This document shows, piece after piece, positions 9,613 to 23,500 of a stretch of 64,000 bases of DNA; the first letter of the stretch is position 1, and each line of letters opens with the position of its first letter. This DNA comes from Trichostrongylus colubriformis (lineage: Eukaryota > Nematoda > Chromadorea > Rhabditida > Trichostrongylidae): NCBI GenBank assembly GCA_963978905.1, contig OZ022257.1, positions 8,764,509 to 8,828,508 on the forward strand, given 5' to 3'. The notes beneath the pieces are model-generated. The model saw nothing but the letters and a program-made list of their open reading frames with translations. It was not told the origin of the DNA and did not search any database. The position numbers were made by a program, and so were the translations under genes.

Positions 9613-12600
9613 TTGCAGGAGTGCTCAAGTAAAGCCATGTGGAACTGAAAGACAGTGCTGTAACTTCTCGTGGCAAAAGGAAGAGAAGCGTGAAAAGGGT
9701 CATTTCAATGAGGAAAGTCTCCCACACAATTTCTCGTTTTTCCCGAGATAGCAGTCAGATGCTGTATTTTTTGTAGGTAGTGATAACGCTACCGTATGTG
9801 TATTAGCGCGGTTCTTCTTCTTTGGAAGTATCTTGAACTTTTCTGATTGCATAGCTTAAAAAGATATTTTGGCAAGTACGTCTGTGTCTTTTCTACTTTG
9901 ACTACTCCGTTTACATCTGTGAGTAGATAACCCCTTATACAACTGCGAAAAAGCTCAGTGTAGCACTGCGATAAACAGTACGCGCGTAGAGGCTCCATGA
10001 GTAAGATGGCGCCTATCGTCTCAAGATGATCGACACCCGCCACCTATTCGGCCAGCGGATTAGCGGTGGCAGCTAAGTAGCCGCCATCGGGGAAAAGCAC
10101 TCTATTGGTCGCGATGAGATAGGATGGACGAGTCAAGGCAATAAAGGCAAGGCAATCGAAGGATGATGGTGCCGCTGAAGTTTTGCTAATAACATCAAAC
10201 ACAAAATTGCTCTGATGCCTACTAGCAGGCTATGATCTCGTCCAGAGCAAAATCAAGAGGACAGTATTTTCAGGGCTCTTGATCGGTTTTATCGCTGAAG
10301 CGCTCTCTTTTCTCCAATGCAGATTACAGTAGGCTCGATGGTTTAATGTTTTTCTCAGGCTCTTGAGAAAGTCGGAGATAAGGCGAGACTCTTATTGTTA
10401 TCCGCACTCCTCATCTCGAGAGCAGAATAAAAGGACCACGACAACGCATTGGTCTTACTTTTCACTTCAATTCTTTGCCTTGCGTCTTTGTAGCTTTAGT
10501 TTGTTGCTGTGCATAGTTTATCGCTGCGCTGCGCCTCTCCTGAGTTCACTGGTAGATCTTTATGATTTCACATTTGTCTGTGGTTCAATTACCCAAGCTC
10601 GAAGATAAACTGATTAGCCCCTGGTGTCGAGTCGTGTACCATTAAACTGAGTGGCACTACTCCATTTAAAGCTTTATTGATTTTTGCTCTACTTGTGTAT
10701 TATTCAGGACAGCGCATATCTACCAAGTCTATAGTGAATTGTCCCTGTACGAAATCAAAAAAACTAGAATTCGAGATAAATGCTTCCCTCAACCAAGTAA
10801 TAGATTTGGTTACAGCTTTTCTAGGTTACACGACTTGCCTGACATCGAGCCTTTCAATACTACGGTCGCTTGCAGCTTAAGGAAGAATGACAGTTCTGTA
10901 ACCCCGCTCGGCACTTTAATTTCAGCATCAGTTTTGGTTGTTCGGAAAGTTTTTGTGGTACTCGACCTATGAATTGAAGTGCGCATATCTCGATTCATAC
11001 AAAATTTGATAGGCCGGAATGTGAACCATGAGAATCAGCAGAATTTCACCGAAAAAATACTAGATTCGTTGAATGCGCCTCAACATCGTATTGGGTTTTG
11101 AAGGGTTTTTTTTTTAAAAAAGTCACTCCTCCGCTCCAAGTAATCGGAATCAATGAGGCCAGGTCAGATGAGTATGGGGACTGTAGAGTTTTGTAGCTCC
11201 GCCCATTCAGCATTTTCAGGTTGCGCATGCGCATGCAACATGTTTGCGCAACATGCGGTTATGCGTCGTCGTGAAGAAGGATAGATCTGTGTTTACCAAC
11301 AGTTTGCGATGCATCTCGCCGGAACCCTGAAATACTTTTCTGCTGTATCGGTTCCGCCGTGATGCGGGAAGGTATGATGGATAAGGGCAGCAGTAAACAC
11401 CACACCAGCCGACGAAGCTGACCGCTACGAGCATGACCTTTGTTCAACCATTGGTCCAATCGATTGTCCTACGGAATCTGATTTTCATCATGTGTCACGA
11501 AGCGGTTGAGGATTGAATCGTTTGTGAGCAGCAGAACAAGGATATATGTACGAGGAATGCTGAGGAGCTGTCGTTTGTCTTATTGGTCCTAACAATAAGG
11601 ATTCTAGGATAATTCCAGATTTTTTCGGCAAAACTTTTACCATAAGTGAATAGAGCAAGAAGCAGGCCTAGGCAACCCTAATAGACTGCCAAAAAAAGAT
11701 TCACAAAGTGAACATTTGAAAGAAAGGAACTTTCCGATCGGCTTGTTATTTACTCGGTGTGATAATAAGCTCTGTGGGTAATATGACACTATCATCGCTG
11801 TTACCCTGAAATTCCGTCGTTGTATGCGGCTGTACTTCGTGTTATAAGCATTAACCCGGAAATTTTCCGGTGATCAAATTTTCCATCTCCCAAAAATTTA
11901 ACCTGATATATATTAACGTCATATACTGACAGCCTTTTTGGGTGGACGTCTCCCGACATCGCCAACGATAGCCTCAGTTGTGTCGACCAGCGTGAAGGTC
12001 GCATGTGTTGAACAGGAGGTGAAGAAGGTGAAGGGAGAGGAGTGGGTTGTATCGGAGACCTCCCGTATATTCGAAAACTTGTCTCGATGCTAGGCTTGGG
12101 CTCAGTGATAATATTAGAGACTACGGTAGCTTGTAGAATATTCCCAATCCTATCGTGTTCAAGGGAAACCCACCATTTTTTGTCTCAAATTGAGTTAAAT
12201 TTGAAATGATAAGGGAATTCGTAGAATCAAAATAAGAAAGTCGTCGTTTGGATGAAGTATTGTATGAGTTAACTACTGAGGAAAATGCACTCAAGCCCAT
12301 ACAACTTCACAAACTGCTAGAAAACTTAAGCGGAACAGTTAAAAATAAAACCAAGTACTCGATATTTTGTACACTGGCCTTTTTCAGCATAAAAATTTCA
12401 TCACCACCAAACCAAAAAACAAGTTTTACAATATTATAGTAACCTATAAGAGTGAAGTTTATAATGAAAACCTTTCAACATAATCTTTGATTTTAGCTAT
12501 GTTTGGAAGGTTATAAATCAAGGGGTTCAGTATAAATAAAGAAAGATGTGTATAAGAATCATTCATAAATATACGAGTACTGTAGCCAGTGAAATATTCA

Positions 12601-13040
12601 AATATAATCACATACTACACAACCTGGATAGTAGTAAGTTGCAAAACATCATTCTAAACAAATGCATTTGTGGTGAGGATAGCTTCACAAAATTTGTTCA
12701 CGAGGGTGAAGGACACTTTCAACGGATAATCTGAATATAATATAAAATGATGGACTTGAGGTATTATTTGAAAAAGGACCAATGAATGGGACAGATCAAG
12801 GCACTACTAGACAAGACGGAAACCATACATCCCCGGAAAAAGCTGACGAATTTACCAAGCACCTTGAGAGCAGATATAAAATTGATATTCAAAAAATCAG
12901 AAAGCTGGGAAGACATGTACTTTGGAGCTGCGTAATAAAACTAAACCGTCACTTATTACATGTAACATGGAAAAAACATCAGGAAATGTACTCATGGCTC
13001 GATTATGAAATAGCAAGAACACTTCATCTTCTGCTTAAAG
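9613..13040. other. 3.4-kb gene-poor stretch
   Basis: Both strands were read. I find only short frames without domain motifs and no clear inverted repeats of note. A 113-codon plus-strand frame at 12782-13123 ends inside the inverted-repeat arm at 13052-13172 and is treated as fortuitous. Confidence 0.35.
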
Positions 13041-13051
13041 TACCACTAACA

Positions 13052-14140
13052 AGGGAAGGACCCAAGGTCGAAGTGGCCATTCGGAATGGGATACATGTGG
13101 TCAGACGTATTTTCGGACGCTGATCTCGAATCTGTATTCGAAATTGCAAAACGGTTCTCTAAGCGGAGTTATGGAGGCTCTTTTGAATGAACGGCTACAC
13201 GTTGGATCTAGTTGGCGAGGCACTATGTCATAAGCACGGCCGTTGCTGAGCAGTCAACGGCCTCAGCGGCTCAGTGGTAGTGTTCCGCATGTGCAGGACA
13301 GGCGTCGTGGGTTTGCTCCTCGCCGGTGCAAGTTTATTTGCATTTTGTGTTTCATTGTCAGTAAGTGCTTTTCTTCCACTTTTGGACGTTTTCTTGTACT
13401 GGTACTTATCGCACCCATCATTTACTCTGCCACTTTATTTATAACTACTAACGTTACTCACAAGGGAAGGATACCAAGTCGAAGAGAGTCCCGTACCACA
13501 CGAATTAGGTGTTGTTGCGTAAAAAGATTATGATATTTGTGCAGAGGGGGTCGAATCACAACTCTGCAAATTTTCAGCCAAATCCAGTTTTTGGTCCAAT
13601 CTCGGAAAATTGGGGGTGGCCAGGGGATAAAGTAGTAGTTTTTGAATTTCCTTTTACAGAAAACTCTGCAACTTGAACAAGGTAGCCTACTCATACCTTT
13701 TACACTTGCTCATAGCACTAAATGTACGGAACAAGCGTCAAATAGGAGCATTTCCTAGGCAGAGTCAACGACTTCTCCTTCGTTCAATGGGCTGCCACCC
13801 AATAGCCCATAAATTTTTCCGGAATTTGGTCAAATTCTCGAATTGGCAAAAAACTTGTCCTCTGGGGTAATTTGACTCGCTGAGCTCGAAAATCGCTTTG
13901 GTTTTGCGCGAGAATGTCTGGCTCGCGTGCTATGGGCTTCCAGACTTACCATACTGTTTTTTCTGTTAGTACTGTTTTTACATAGTACATAGTACCGTTT
14001 TTTCAAAAAAAAACCTCCATAACTCCGCTTGGAGAATCGTTTTGCAAACTTCGAATACAGATTGGAGATCAGCGTCCGAGATTACGTCGGACCATGTGTA
14101 TCCCATTCCGAATGGCCACTTCGACCTGGGGTTCTTCCCT
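13052..14140. mobile_element. Long-inverted-repeat (foldback) element, about 1.1 kb
   Basis: 13052-13172 and 14014-14140 are inverted copies of about 120-127 bp, roughly 88-90% identical by eye. Each starts AAGGGAAG and contains GTCGAAGTGGCCATTCGG and, inward, GCGGAGTTATGGAGG. A partial third copy of the arm's outer end (CAAGGGAAGGATACCAAGTC) lies inside at about 13459. No transposase is seen. The same words give apparent ORFs ending VEVAIRNGIH on both strands, which are repeat shadows. Confidence 0.75.
13257..13330 (+). other. tRNA-like segment (A-box GGCTCAGTGGTAG)
   Basis: GGCTCAGTGGTAG at 13268-13280 is a good pol III A box. GTGGGTTTGCTCC at 13308-13319 is a weak B box. The same A box with a similar spacer recurs at 53803-53816. 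I cannot build canonical acceptor and anticodon stems, so a degenerate tRNA or SINE head is likelier than a functional tRNA. Confidence 0.3.
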
Positions 14141-14833
14141 TGTAAGTATATGTTTCGAAGAACAGAGTGAAATTTTTGCTATAGAAATGGCTATCACGTG
14201 TTCCACTTTGATGGTAGAAATATAAAAATGGATATGATATTTATAACATAAGTGACTCGCTATATCCAACAGACTACCTACTTGGTGATAGTTTTTGCAT
14301 TTTTGGTGATACTATATGAAGAAAATAAAGGCGTACCACACGGAGGTAACTTCGTTCCCTTTTAGCGGACTTTACTCTCTTTATGTTGGAATACGGCTAC
14401 TCTAAAGGTAGAAGAATCAGTAGAGATTAGCTGTTTATTTCTTTTGGGTCTACTGATAATACATAATGAGACCGAGATTTATAGTTATAAGCAGTTAGAA
14501 CCGTTGTATACGAATAAGCTCGAATTGAAGAACACACTCAGGATCGCCAACACACTAACTAGAAACCAGAATTCATTTGAAAACTGAGAGGTCATAAGGA
14601 TATCTTTGTAAGTGATGGGTTATATAAGGACTTCGTGGTAGTCAACACAATTAAATGTGTTTACAGGAATAAATTTTTTGCTAAAGATACAATATTGACA
14701 AACAATGAAGATACTACTAAATTAGTTGATGATGTTTGAATGTTAATTATTCACATATTGTTTTAATAATTCAAGGATATGATAAATTTTTCGCTCTCAT
14801 ATAAAACTCCTGACACGGTCCCGCTGAGTATTA
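14141..14833. other. No gene recognised (AT-rich)
   Basis: AT-rich spacer between the foldback element and the second mariner, with no supported feature. Confidence 0.35.
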
Positions 14834-15694
14834 TTAGGTTGAGTCGATATGAATCGGACAAATTGACAAAATTTTATCTTTATTGTATAACCTTCTTACG
14901 ACAACTGGGATTCACTTGCAATTATTATTATCGTTATTGATGACCTTCCGTTACCGGTAAGGCAGATCGTGGATGTACTCGCTCCAGAAGGCCAGGGACT
15001 GGGCCTCGAAAAAGTTCTCGAGTGCTTTGTTGACGTTGTCGCGTGTTTTGAAGTGTTGGCCGTCCAGGTGGCATGGTGGGAAGAAAGGTGGAAATCGGAA
15101 GGGGCCAGGTCTGGGGAGTACGGTGGGTGTGGAAGCAAGCAAGAGCAACTGTACAAGAGCAGTTCGGCCTTGGTCAATCTTGCAATGTGCGGTCTCGCGT
15201 TGTCGTGCTGGAAGTAGACATGTGTCCGCCGCTGTTGCGAATTTTGGACATTTGCCTTTGACTCCCGTGACTGACGAATGTAGACGTCGGCGGATACTGT
15301 TGTACCTTCATCGAGCAGCTTCCAGACTCCATGCCGTGTACGCTCCACCAAATGCGGTTTTCGTCTTCAATGGATTAGTCGCCCGACGGAAACTTCGAAT
15401 GCCACAAGTACACTGTACTTCTGGCAGGGGCTCCTTTAGGCGTTTTTCGATATCCACGGGTTCTTGGCCAGATGGCGATAGAAAGAGTATGACGTTGCGG
15501 ATATGGTCTCTGGACGGCTTGAAATCGTGCGGCATGGTGGCGGAATGAAACTGTTTGTTCCACTGTATTTTGAGGAGCTTCGTTTACTCATTCCAACGGT
15601 ACCTCGCGCATCCATTTACGTTAACTCGTTGCTGCGTTATGATCTCCCGAAGTTCATCACTTACATTTGTCCGAGTCATATCGACTCAACCTAA
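14834..15694 (-). mobile_element. mariner-family transposon, internally deleted, with dead transposase
   Basis: TTAGGTTGAGTCGATATGA at 14834 and its complement ending at 15694 are terminal inverted repeats flanked by TA (14832-14833; 15695-15696). The element is 861 bp. Minus-strand frames include GTTVSADVYIRQ and HVYFQHDNARPHIARL (second catalytic D), then HPPYSPDLAPSDF with the third catalytic Asp intact. The N-terminal helix-turn-helix region is mostly lost and frames shift between pieces. It is better preserved at the third-D region than the copy at 6261-7131. Confidence 0.87.
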
Positions 15695-16064
15695 TATATA
15701 TTCAGATACCGTATCTATTAATTCCATGGCGAAAGCATAGTACTCTTATTATACCCATTTCAATTCTATTCTACTGCTATTCCACTGATAATGTCTCTCA
15801 TCGCTCTAGTTCATGTATTTATCCTTGAATCTCTGTTTTTCACTAGTCGATTTAAACCTTGTACTTCTCTCCTAACAGTGGACTAAACTGCACTCACCTT
15901 ACATGTCATCCTCAGAAGACTGACGAGCATCGGGGAGTGGCATTGCATATTCCGTATGATTAAAAGGTGAAACAAAGCATATTCTTCTCATTAGCTTCGA
16001 AAGATATAAGTAGAGAGATTTTATTTGTTGACCACCGATAGATAAAGAAAGTTACAGTTCCTCA
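15695..16064. other. No gene recognised
   Basis: Ordinary AT-rich spacer after the second mariner. Nothing supported. Confidence 0.3.
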
Positions 16065-16580
16065 AGGTGATTGCTGAAGGGGCCGAGCATCAGAGTGAAT
16101 ACTCGCCCTGTCGTACGCCACCGTCGGAGACGAGGGGTGGGGGTCGATTTGTTGAATTTTTGCGCGGCCGTCCACAGCGAGCAGCGTGGCGAGTGCTGGT
16201 TGTTTATAGTTTCAGCCGTTAAAACAGGAACGACCACAATATAGGCGAACTTCTGAAGCCTCCCACCTGCAATCTTTGAAGGTCCATCGCGATAGCAGCC
16301 CACTGCATACTGAGCGGAATTCCAACCGACTGCAGCAAGAGGTGCTGCGTGCGACGCCGCTATGCGAAATATAGACCAATCAACCCCCACGTGGAGACGA
16401 GAATTGGGACCGTTTACGTAACTTTCCTTTTTCACTATGCGCCTTCGACCATGGCGAAAGAGACCGTGAAACCCTGCATGTGGGTCTTATTAGGCAAATA
16501 CAACGTAAATATATGGGTAACAGAAAAAAAACTGATTTTTTCCATGCATGATAATGCTAAGTATCTAGCAATTCAGAATT
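16065..16580. repeat. Diverged foldback MITE, family C
   Basis: The right part carries the family C outer words: GCATGTGGGTCTTATTAGGC, AAATACAACGTAAATATATGGGTAAC and TTTTTCCATGCA. The inner word GACCGTTTACGTAACTTTCC is also present. The left part holds CGCCACCGTCGGAGACG. The copy is interrupted by about 200 bp of unrelated DNA. Compare the intact copy at 26573-27005. Confidence 0.5.
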
Positions 16581-17502
16581 CATCGTAGAGCCTCTGCTTC
16601 AGCAATACTGGCCAATCTGCAATCACTTACACGCTTGTTGTGGCGTTGGGTTGCTCAGCACCAAACGGATGTACAGCATTTCGAGGATGATATCTTATTT
16701 CCTGTTGGCAGGAAAGTAGAGTTAGTAATTAATATGTAGAAAAAACAAGATGAAATTACGTGACTGTCGGAAACCTTGTGAATCAGTTTCGTTTGCTTCT
16801 CCCCCGCTGATTTTCGCGCGGACGTGTAGCGTGTTTCACTTCCTTCTTACCTTACGCAAACAGACACACCATCTAATCAGCAATTTTACTCAGACAGGCT
16901 CACCGCCTGAAGCTTCAGGACGCACTGGCACCCTACTCTGCATCAAGCTGGCCGTACCATCTGGAAAAGACCATTCGTAAACAGTTTGGATGTCGAAATG
17001 ACAGCAGTAGAAAGCAGCCCTAATTTCGGGCTCCTCTGGTTTGCTTACGAAGAAGTGGCAAAATTTTTTTGCCAACTTATTGAAAAGTAGAGCTCTTACT
17101 CCGATGAAGGCGAATTTCGTAACATTGCCCTGTTGCAGTGGTCAGAACAGTTGAAAATTTCATCTCAACAAGTCTTGTAAGATACGGAGGCATACATTCC
17201 CTATATAAATCATCTCGCTCTCAAGAGTAGCAGAGAATTCGTTGAAGTTAGCATAAAATTAGCCACAAAATATCTCCACTGGCAATGAGCTTCCGTTCAC
17301 TATGGAAGAACTCTTCAGCAAAGATTCTTTTTCATCTACCAGGAATTTTCCATGGTGGCATTTACTTCCAACTTTCTTCTCTGTGTGAGGGCAAGGGGGT
17401 ACGGAGTTAGATGTCGCCAGCGCAATAATGTTGTTAAAGGTGGGCGGAGCCGAAGGAGAAGCGTACAAGTAACCGCAGTTTCGCGAGGATTACTGATCTG
17501 GG

Positions 17503-20500
17503 ATGTTACTTGTGCTGGAAAATGGCTTCACACTTTTCATACCGATCAAATTTCCCTCCAAAGAAACACTCGATACCTGGTCCAGCTTTCGGATTCTCTT
17601 TGCGACAGAGCTGAGTTTTATTATGATTACACTCCCTGGTGTGTTTCTTCTTGTACGCTCACTAGGAAACTCTGTTCGATTATTCCATAGAAATCTTATC
17701 AAGATCATGCAGGTATTTTCATTGTAAAATTTGAAAACGTTATTGCAAATTGTGATATGGTCTGACGGCCAAATCTTTCGAACCCCAGGGATGCGGCAGA
17801 TTTTAAATACTTTGAAAATCAAATTTCGGCCATTTACAAATATTGTACTGGGTCATCCCATAAGTAGTGTCGTTTTTATTCAAGCAAAAATCGGGTGCAC
17901 TGAGTTTCCTACCTGCTTTGCAGCAAAAGCTGCAATTAATATAAAATTCTGTAACGCGTCTAGGCTACTTGCACTGCGCCCTCCTCCCAATACATAGAGG
18001 ATAGACGGATAAAGTTTTCGGCGTTAATCAATCCCTTTTGTGGGATGCGCGGCACATTCTAGTTTCATCCAGGATCGTGGTGGCAGGTGAACGCAATTGG
18101 GCGTATACATACAACGACTTGCGGGGGGCCGGCTGCTGTCCAAGTAATTGCTTTTATCCTTCCGGACGAGGCTGATACCAATTCACCTATCTTGGAGGGA
18201 TGATGATGAGTTTGGTTGGTTCGGGTGGGCTTTGATGCGGATTTGGTACCAGCACCACGGAAATGGAGTACGCAACACCTCTCATATATCACCTTTGCCG
18301 CGAACATGTACAGTGAGAGAGTGTCGCTAACTAGTTACTGAAAGCCTAGTGTTGTGATGTTTTTGTACTTTTTCAGAATTTACCAAGGTTACTATGCAAT
18401 ATTGATCATTCACTTGTTGTCAAGATACTCATTTAATTTCAGACGCACCTGATTGCTATCACTGTATCGCAAATTTCACGAGTAGTAGCTTTGTTCTATG
18501 AAGCGAGAATCATCGAGTTGCCAGGTGACCTGTACTGTCTTGATTATCATTTCTTCAACTTCCTGTGTCCCACATCTCATGCCCACTTGAATCAGAAGAT
18601 CCACTGAGTTACAAAGTGAAGCTTCATATTTCTATTGCCTCATAATTTTTGCCCTTTTCTTCGGCTCTTATCCGCTTATTCCGGGAATTAGCTCACATTG
18701 TAGGACGAGATGCAACAAACTAGGAGAGGATTGCTGTTATTATAGGTAAAACCCTAATTACTTAGGCAGTACTAATCAGCTCATACCGTTTAGGCACACC
18801 TAAAGATACTAGCTGACTCAACGTTACTCCTGCAGCCCTCATAAATGTATATTCTTTCCCATTTATGCAGAGGTCTTACTCGATTTTAAATTTACTTAGA
18901 ACGTTCCTACCCCTATATCACATTTGCTATTGGAAGAAAACAGTGCTGCCACTAAGTCATGAAGGAGGAGGAAATGTTCTGTGGTGCTCTATCGGAAAGC
19001 CACGCTGATTTTATAATATCCTCGTTAACAGCGCTCAATAGCATCTAAAACGGCGTTGACTGTGAATTATAGCGATAATCACCACAACATCGTAACCACG
19101 TCATTAACGACACATTACGCAACTGCTCAGATTGATCAGGATAAGCTGATATGCAACAGCAAGTTTTATAGTAGCAGGAGTAAAGTGTTAGAACGACAAA
19201 AGAATAAAGTTTTTAGCTCCAACCAATGCCTTTTGTGGGGTGCGCCACGCACTCTAGTTTCATTCTGAATCGCGGTGACAATTGACTGCAGCTTGGCCTA
19301 TACAATGCTTGCAGGGGACGAGTATAGTACCAATTCGCCCACTCCATAGTGATGGAAGACTTGAAAGGCATGTGCGAGCGTGAAGTGGGATTTCATCCAC
19401 TCACCACTGGAGTGGAAATGCGCGCCACCTGTCACTGCACCAGTTCGCTCTCAAGAAACAATTATGGTTGAAATTTCCTTGGTGTCATCAAGTGAGACCT
19501 CGTGCAAGCGCCTATTTCTGTCCTATACTCTCACATAAAGCTAGCATGACCATTTAAGGGATTTATCTCATACCTCTCTTCCCATACCACCCTAGATTCC
19601 AATAGGAATGTGTGAAATAAAATATGTACGCGTTGTTTCATACTAAAGCTAAAAACACATGTCAAAAATCATTGAAAAAGATGGAGGTGCGCTCCCATCT
19701 ATCTCTACTGATTCAGAGGGCTCGTTGAACACAATGATTGTCTTGGCGGTAACTGTGCGATGTGCCTCGATGTCGACTCTGCTGACTATGATTCCAGCAA
19801 TGATCACTGAGCGGTCATTCGCTTCACGATTTATCTCCGATTACGAGAAACTGCCGAGACCCTGGATCTCTATCCTGATCAACGTCATAGCTATGGTGCT
19901 GGCCACATGCTACTATATTCTTGCAATGCTGGGTGAATCCTTATTTTATTTCAGAACAAAGTTATGTTACTAATTACTTTACATGTGTTGCCTGCCTTGA
20001 GTGCAATCAGAGACAGGTGGCACGGAAATTCCCTGTTTTTTTCTAAAGAGAATCGAGGTATGTTGGCCACCATGGATGAGCCACACAGCGGAGTTTTGAA
20101 AACCAGCAAAAGCTTGCGGATTGCTCTACACGGGATTGCGCCTAAAAGAGAAGTGCTAAAGCTCCATAGCTGCCGCAGCGCGAGATGTGACGCATTATCC
20201 ATCACTTTGCTTCATGAAGTCCCACTAGCACGTAAACAAGCTGATTGAATACATTGATATAGCTGATTGGTATGATAGTATATCAAGAGGTGTTTAGTGA
20301 ACAAACTCTAATTGCAATTTTTGCTATCACAATCATGAATTGGGATGAACAGTGCGAAAGACACGGATGTACAGTTAGTGCCGTAAGAGTGTTAAAAATC
20401 GCGCGAAAACGCGTTTTCGCGCGATTTTTAACACTCTTACGGCACTAACTGTATATACCCTTGCGATTCGACGATAACTCATCTGAGTCCGGAAGAATAA

Positions 20501-23500
20501 GAAATGGAAATACGGTTGAGCAGTATGGGGCTCGAAGTTAAAGGCAATATACAGCGTTGCTCAAGTTCTTTTTGAAATGCCCCAAATGTAAGGTCTACCC
20601 TTTTTAGGAACTGAAGAGATACCCTGCGATTTGATCCACGCAACGAATTGCATGTATTTGAATAGGTGTGCAGGCCAGTGTTTTAATTCTCACGAAGTGC
20701 TGCCCCGTTAAGTAAAAGAAATCGTGCAAGAAAAATGAGTATCTCTGTTACCCGTATATTTACCCTGTATTTGCCTGATAGGAGCCGCATGCAAACTTCC
20801 ACGCAAAAAAGAGAAAATCCAGTTAAGATAGTTGGAATGGAAAGCTACGTAAACAGTCCCACTCCTCGTGTCCGACCGTGGCGGACGACGGGGCAGACAC
20901 TTACCCTGAGGTCTTGCCTCCTCGGTCACCACTTTGAGAAGCTGTATCATAGCCGGATTCTCACTTTTCCGTGTGAAACTTTGTATGCGGTCCCTATTAA
21001 GCAAATATAACATAAGTATATGGTAAGTGAGAAACCCATTTTTCCGTGCACGGTTTTTCAGCTCAAAAGGGCCACTGCCCCATTGCATCCCTAGTGCGAA
21101 ATAATAGCCAGTTCGAGAATTAATTTCTTATTTGCACATCTTTCGATTTTTCATATGCAATTTTTCTAAATGTATCAGTAGAGGCTTACCCTATATCTTA
21201 AAGCTTCAATACTTCTGCACTTGCATCATTATCCTGTGGCTGCGTAGTTATGACATGTATCAGACCCGATACTAAGGTTGCACCGTCATCTCTTCCCAAT
21301 AAAGACTGAATATTTCACAGCATTGATGTTGGGCTTCGCATGCTCTGTAATAGAGCACAACCTCCTTTTACCTCTTTATCAGTGTTGTGATGATATTTTG
21401 TCATTTTTGCATGCTTTGGGTCGAAGAAGTTCTTGGGTCTGCTACTAGAGCACCCCTTTTTGCTGATGCTCGCTCCTTTATTTACAGTACCGCTCTCATT
21501 TTTCATTAACCGACATCTGGCAACGGATTAATTGACGCCAACCGTAGCACCGTCATACCTTCTTTCAAAGTGGATAAAATGGGAAAAAATCGAGAGCGAG
21601 GCACTGACCTGATCTATGCAGGACGCAGCAGAGCAATTAGGAGGTCGTTGGACTCGTCGGAACCGACAACGCTCAAAAAGAACGGAAGAGATCAGTGAAC
21701 AGGATTTTTACCATTGAATACAATTATATAAGTTTTTTCAGGTGTTAATTATTGTCCGTCTATCTTCATACATTCATGAAGTATTAATGTTCTTTTCGAA
21801 TTTACTATTCTGGGCATCGTTTGAATGCCGATATCGTTTTATGGGAATACTGGAAAATGATGCTTGCGGAACATGAGCAAGCAACAATTGAACATGTGAA
21901 TGTGGGCCTAAAATGGTCGGAATCCCGCCCAAAAGTAAAAAAAAGGAGTTTCCCTTAGCTTTCACCGAAATGCTGAAGACCCGTTTGTCAAAATTCAATA
22001 TTCAATGTGTCGTTGAGCTTGTCACATCGAAACAAATCCAACGATCCCAGTTTTTTTCATTTTAGCCATTTTGAACGAAGTTATCACGGTGCAATAGTTT
22101 GCGTCAATTAATCCGTCGCCTGGTGTCGATTAATAAAAAAATGTGAGCGATATCGCAGAAAGTCAGCGAGTGGACATGTGATGATCTTCAAAAGGAAAGT
22201 TCGAGGAGCAAAGTTCGATTGGCTCTGCTGAACTTGACCTTTGCGAAGTGAGGTCGCCCGATGTTGTGCAAAAGGAAGATAAAGCCCATTCAGGGAGTTT
22301 TCCAGTGCGGTGACCTCATTCTCGCTCGATCTTCAAAGCATTTCTTGGCCCTCTTCATCCCTCATTTCATAGACCTTCATCCCATCGAGAACAGTTCATG
22401 AATTTCATGAGATGAAGTCCTGCTTCACATTTGACACTGAGCTCTCGAGCTCTCCTCGCACCCATATCGTCCTCTCCTGATACGGTGCAGGTTTCCTGGC
22501 AGTTTTTAGTGATGGGTGAAACAACAAGCGTTGCCAGCGCTGTTTTGCACTTCACAAACGTACATTTCGTTTTCAAATAAAATAAACGAATATCAATTCC
22601 ACCAACAACTTTCGTTTTCTAGAGCAGAAAAAACTCTTCCGCATACCGTATTACTGTTTGCTTCACGATAAAAATTCCTCGTTAAAAACCAGATAAAAAC
22701 GGCGAGAAATTAGTCCCAAATCTAGTCTCCACACTTTCAAAGAATGATGCATTTTGAGTTGGGTTTGTAGTTAAACGGATTTAAAATGTGTTATAATTAT
22801 ATTGATCATATGTAGTTTTCCTTTTATGTACTTGTATGTTGTTTACGTGTTTTACCGTTCTTGCTTGACTGAGCAACTTTTCTTAAAGACAGCATTAGGG
22901 GTAATGCGCTAATGGAGAAATCCCTACAAGAAGTAAATCACATGGTAGTCCTGGGCCTCAGGCTATCTGTGGCGAAATCCCGGTGAAAAAGCGCCCCTCC
23001 GAGCCGTAAAACGGCGCAACGGATCATTGATTTCTTGATCCCGCCTCCCTGTGATTTCTTGATCCCGCCTCCCAATGACGTAATTCCCGATTGACTGGGG
23101 TGGGAGCGGCCAAGGAGATGCGGCAGGATCGAAGGTTTTGCGGCGCGCTTTCGCAGTTTTAGCTTGAAGCTCACTCCAAAAAAAAAGATGCTGTCGTATT
23201 TCCAAACATTTCCTTGTGTATACTTGGCACCATGCCTGTGGAAAACTAGATCAGACCACCAGCCCCTTGACGGGAAGGTCGTCCGCGCCTAGAACCAACG
23301 GTGGGAAGGGGTCCTATTTCTCGGGTTTTTGGCCATTTCCATCCGTTTTTTCTCCACTGTCCTGTTACTAGGCATCTCAACTTTCACATGCACTACTTCT
23401 TTTACTTTTCGTCCGACTTTCCCCTAATGATGCCTTTAAGATTCTAAAGTAAAGAAAAATGGTCACCGTACATGTTGTGCAAAATTTTTGATTAGTTCCG

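Noticed and set aside
12782..13123. 113-codon plus-strand ORF with Kozak-like start
   Set aside because: Its last quarter is the inverted-repeat arm of the element at 13052-14140, and the same words read as an ORF at 14069-14269 on the other strand. No domain.
22367..22576. Minus-strand 69-codon ORF with Cys residues
   Set aside because: No splice context or family motif, and it starts with a non-ATG codon. Could not be supported.
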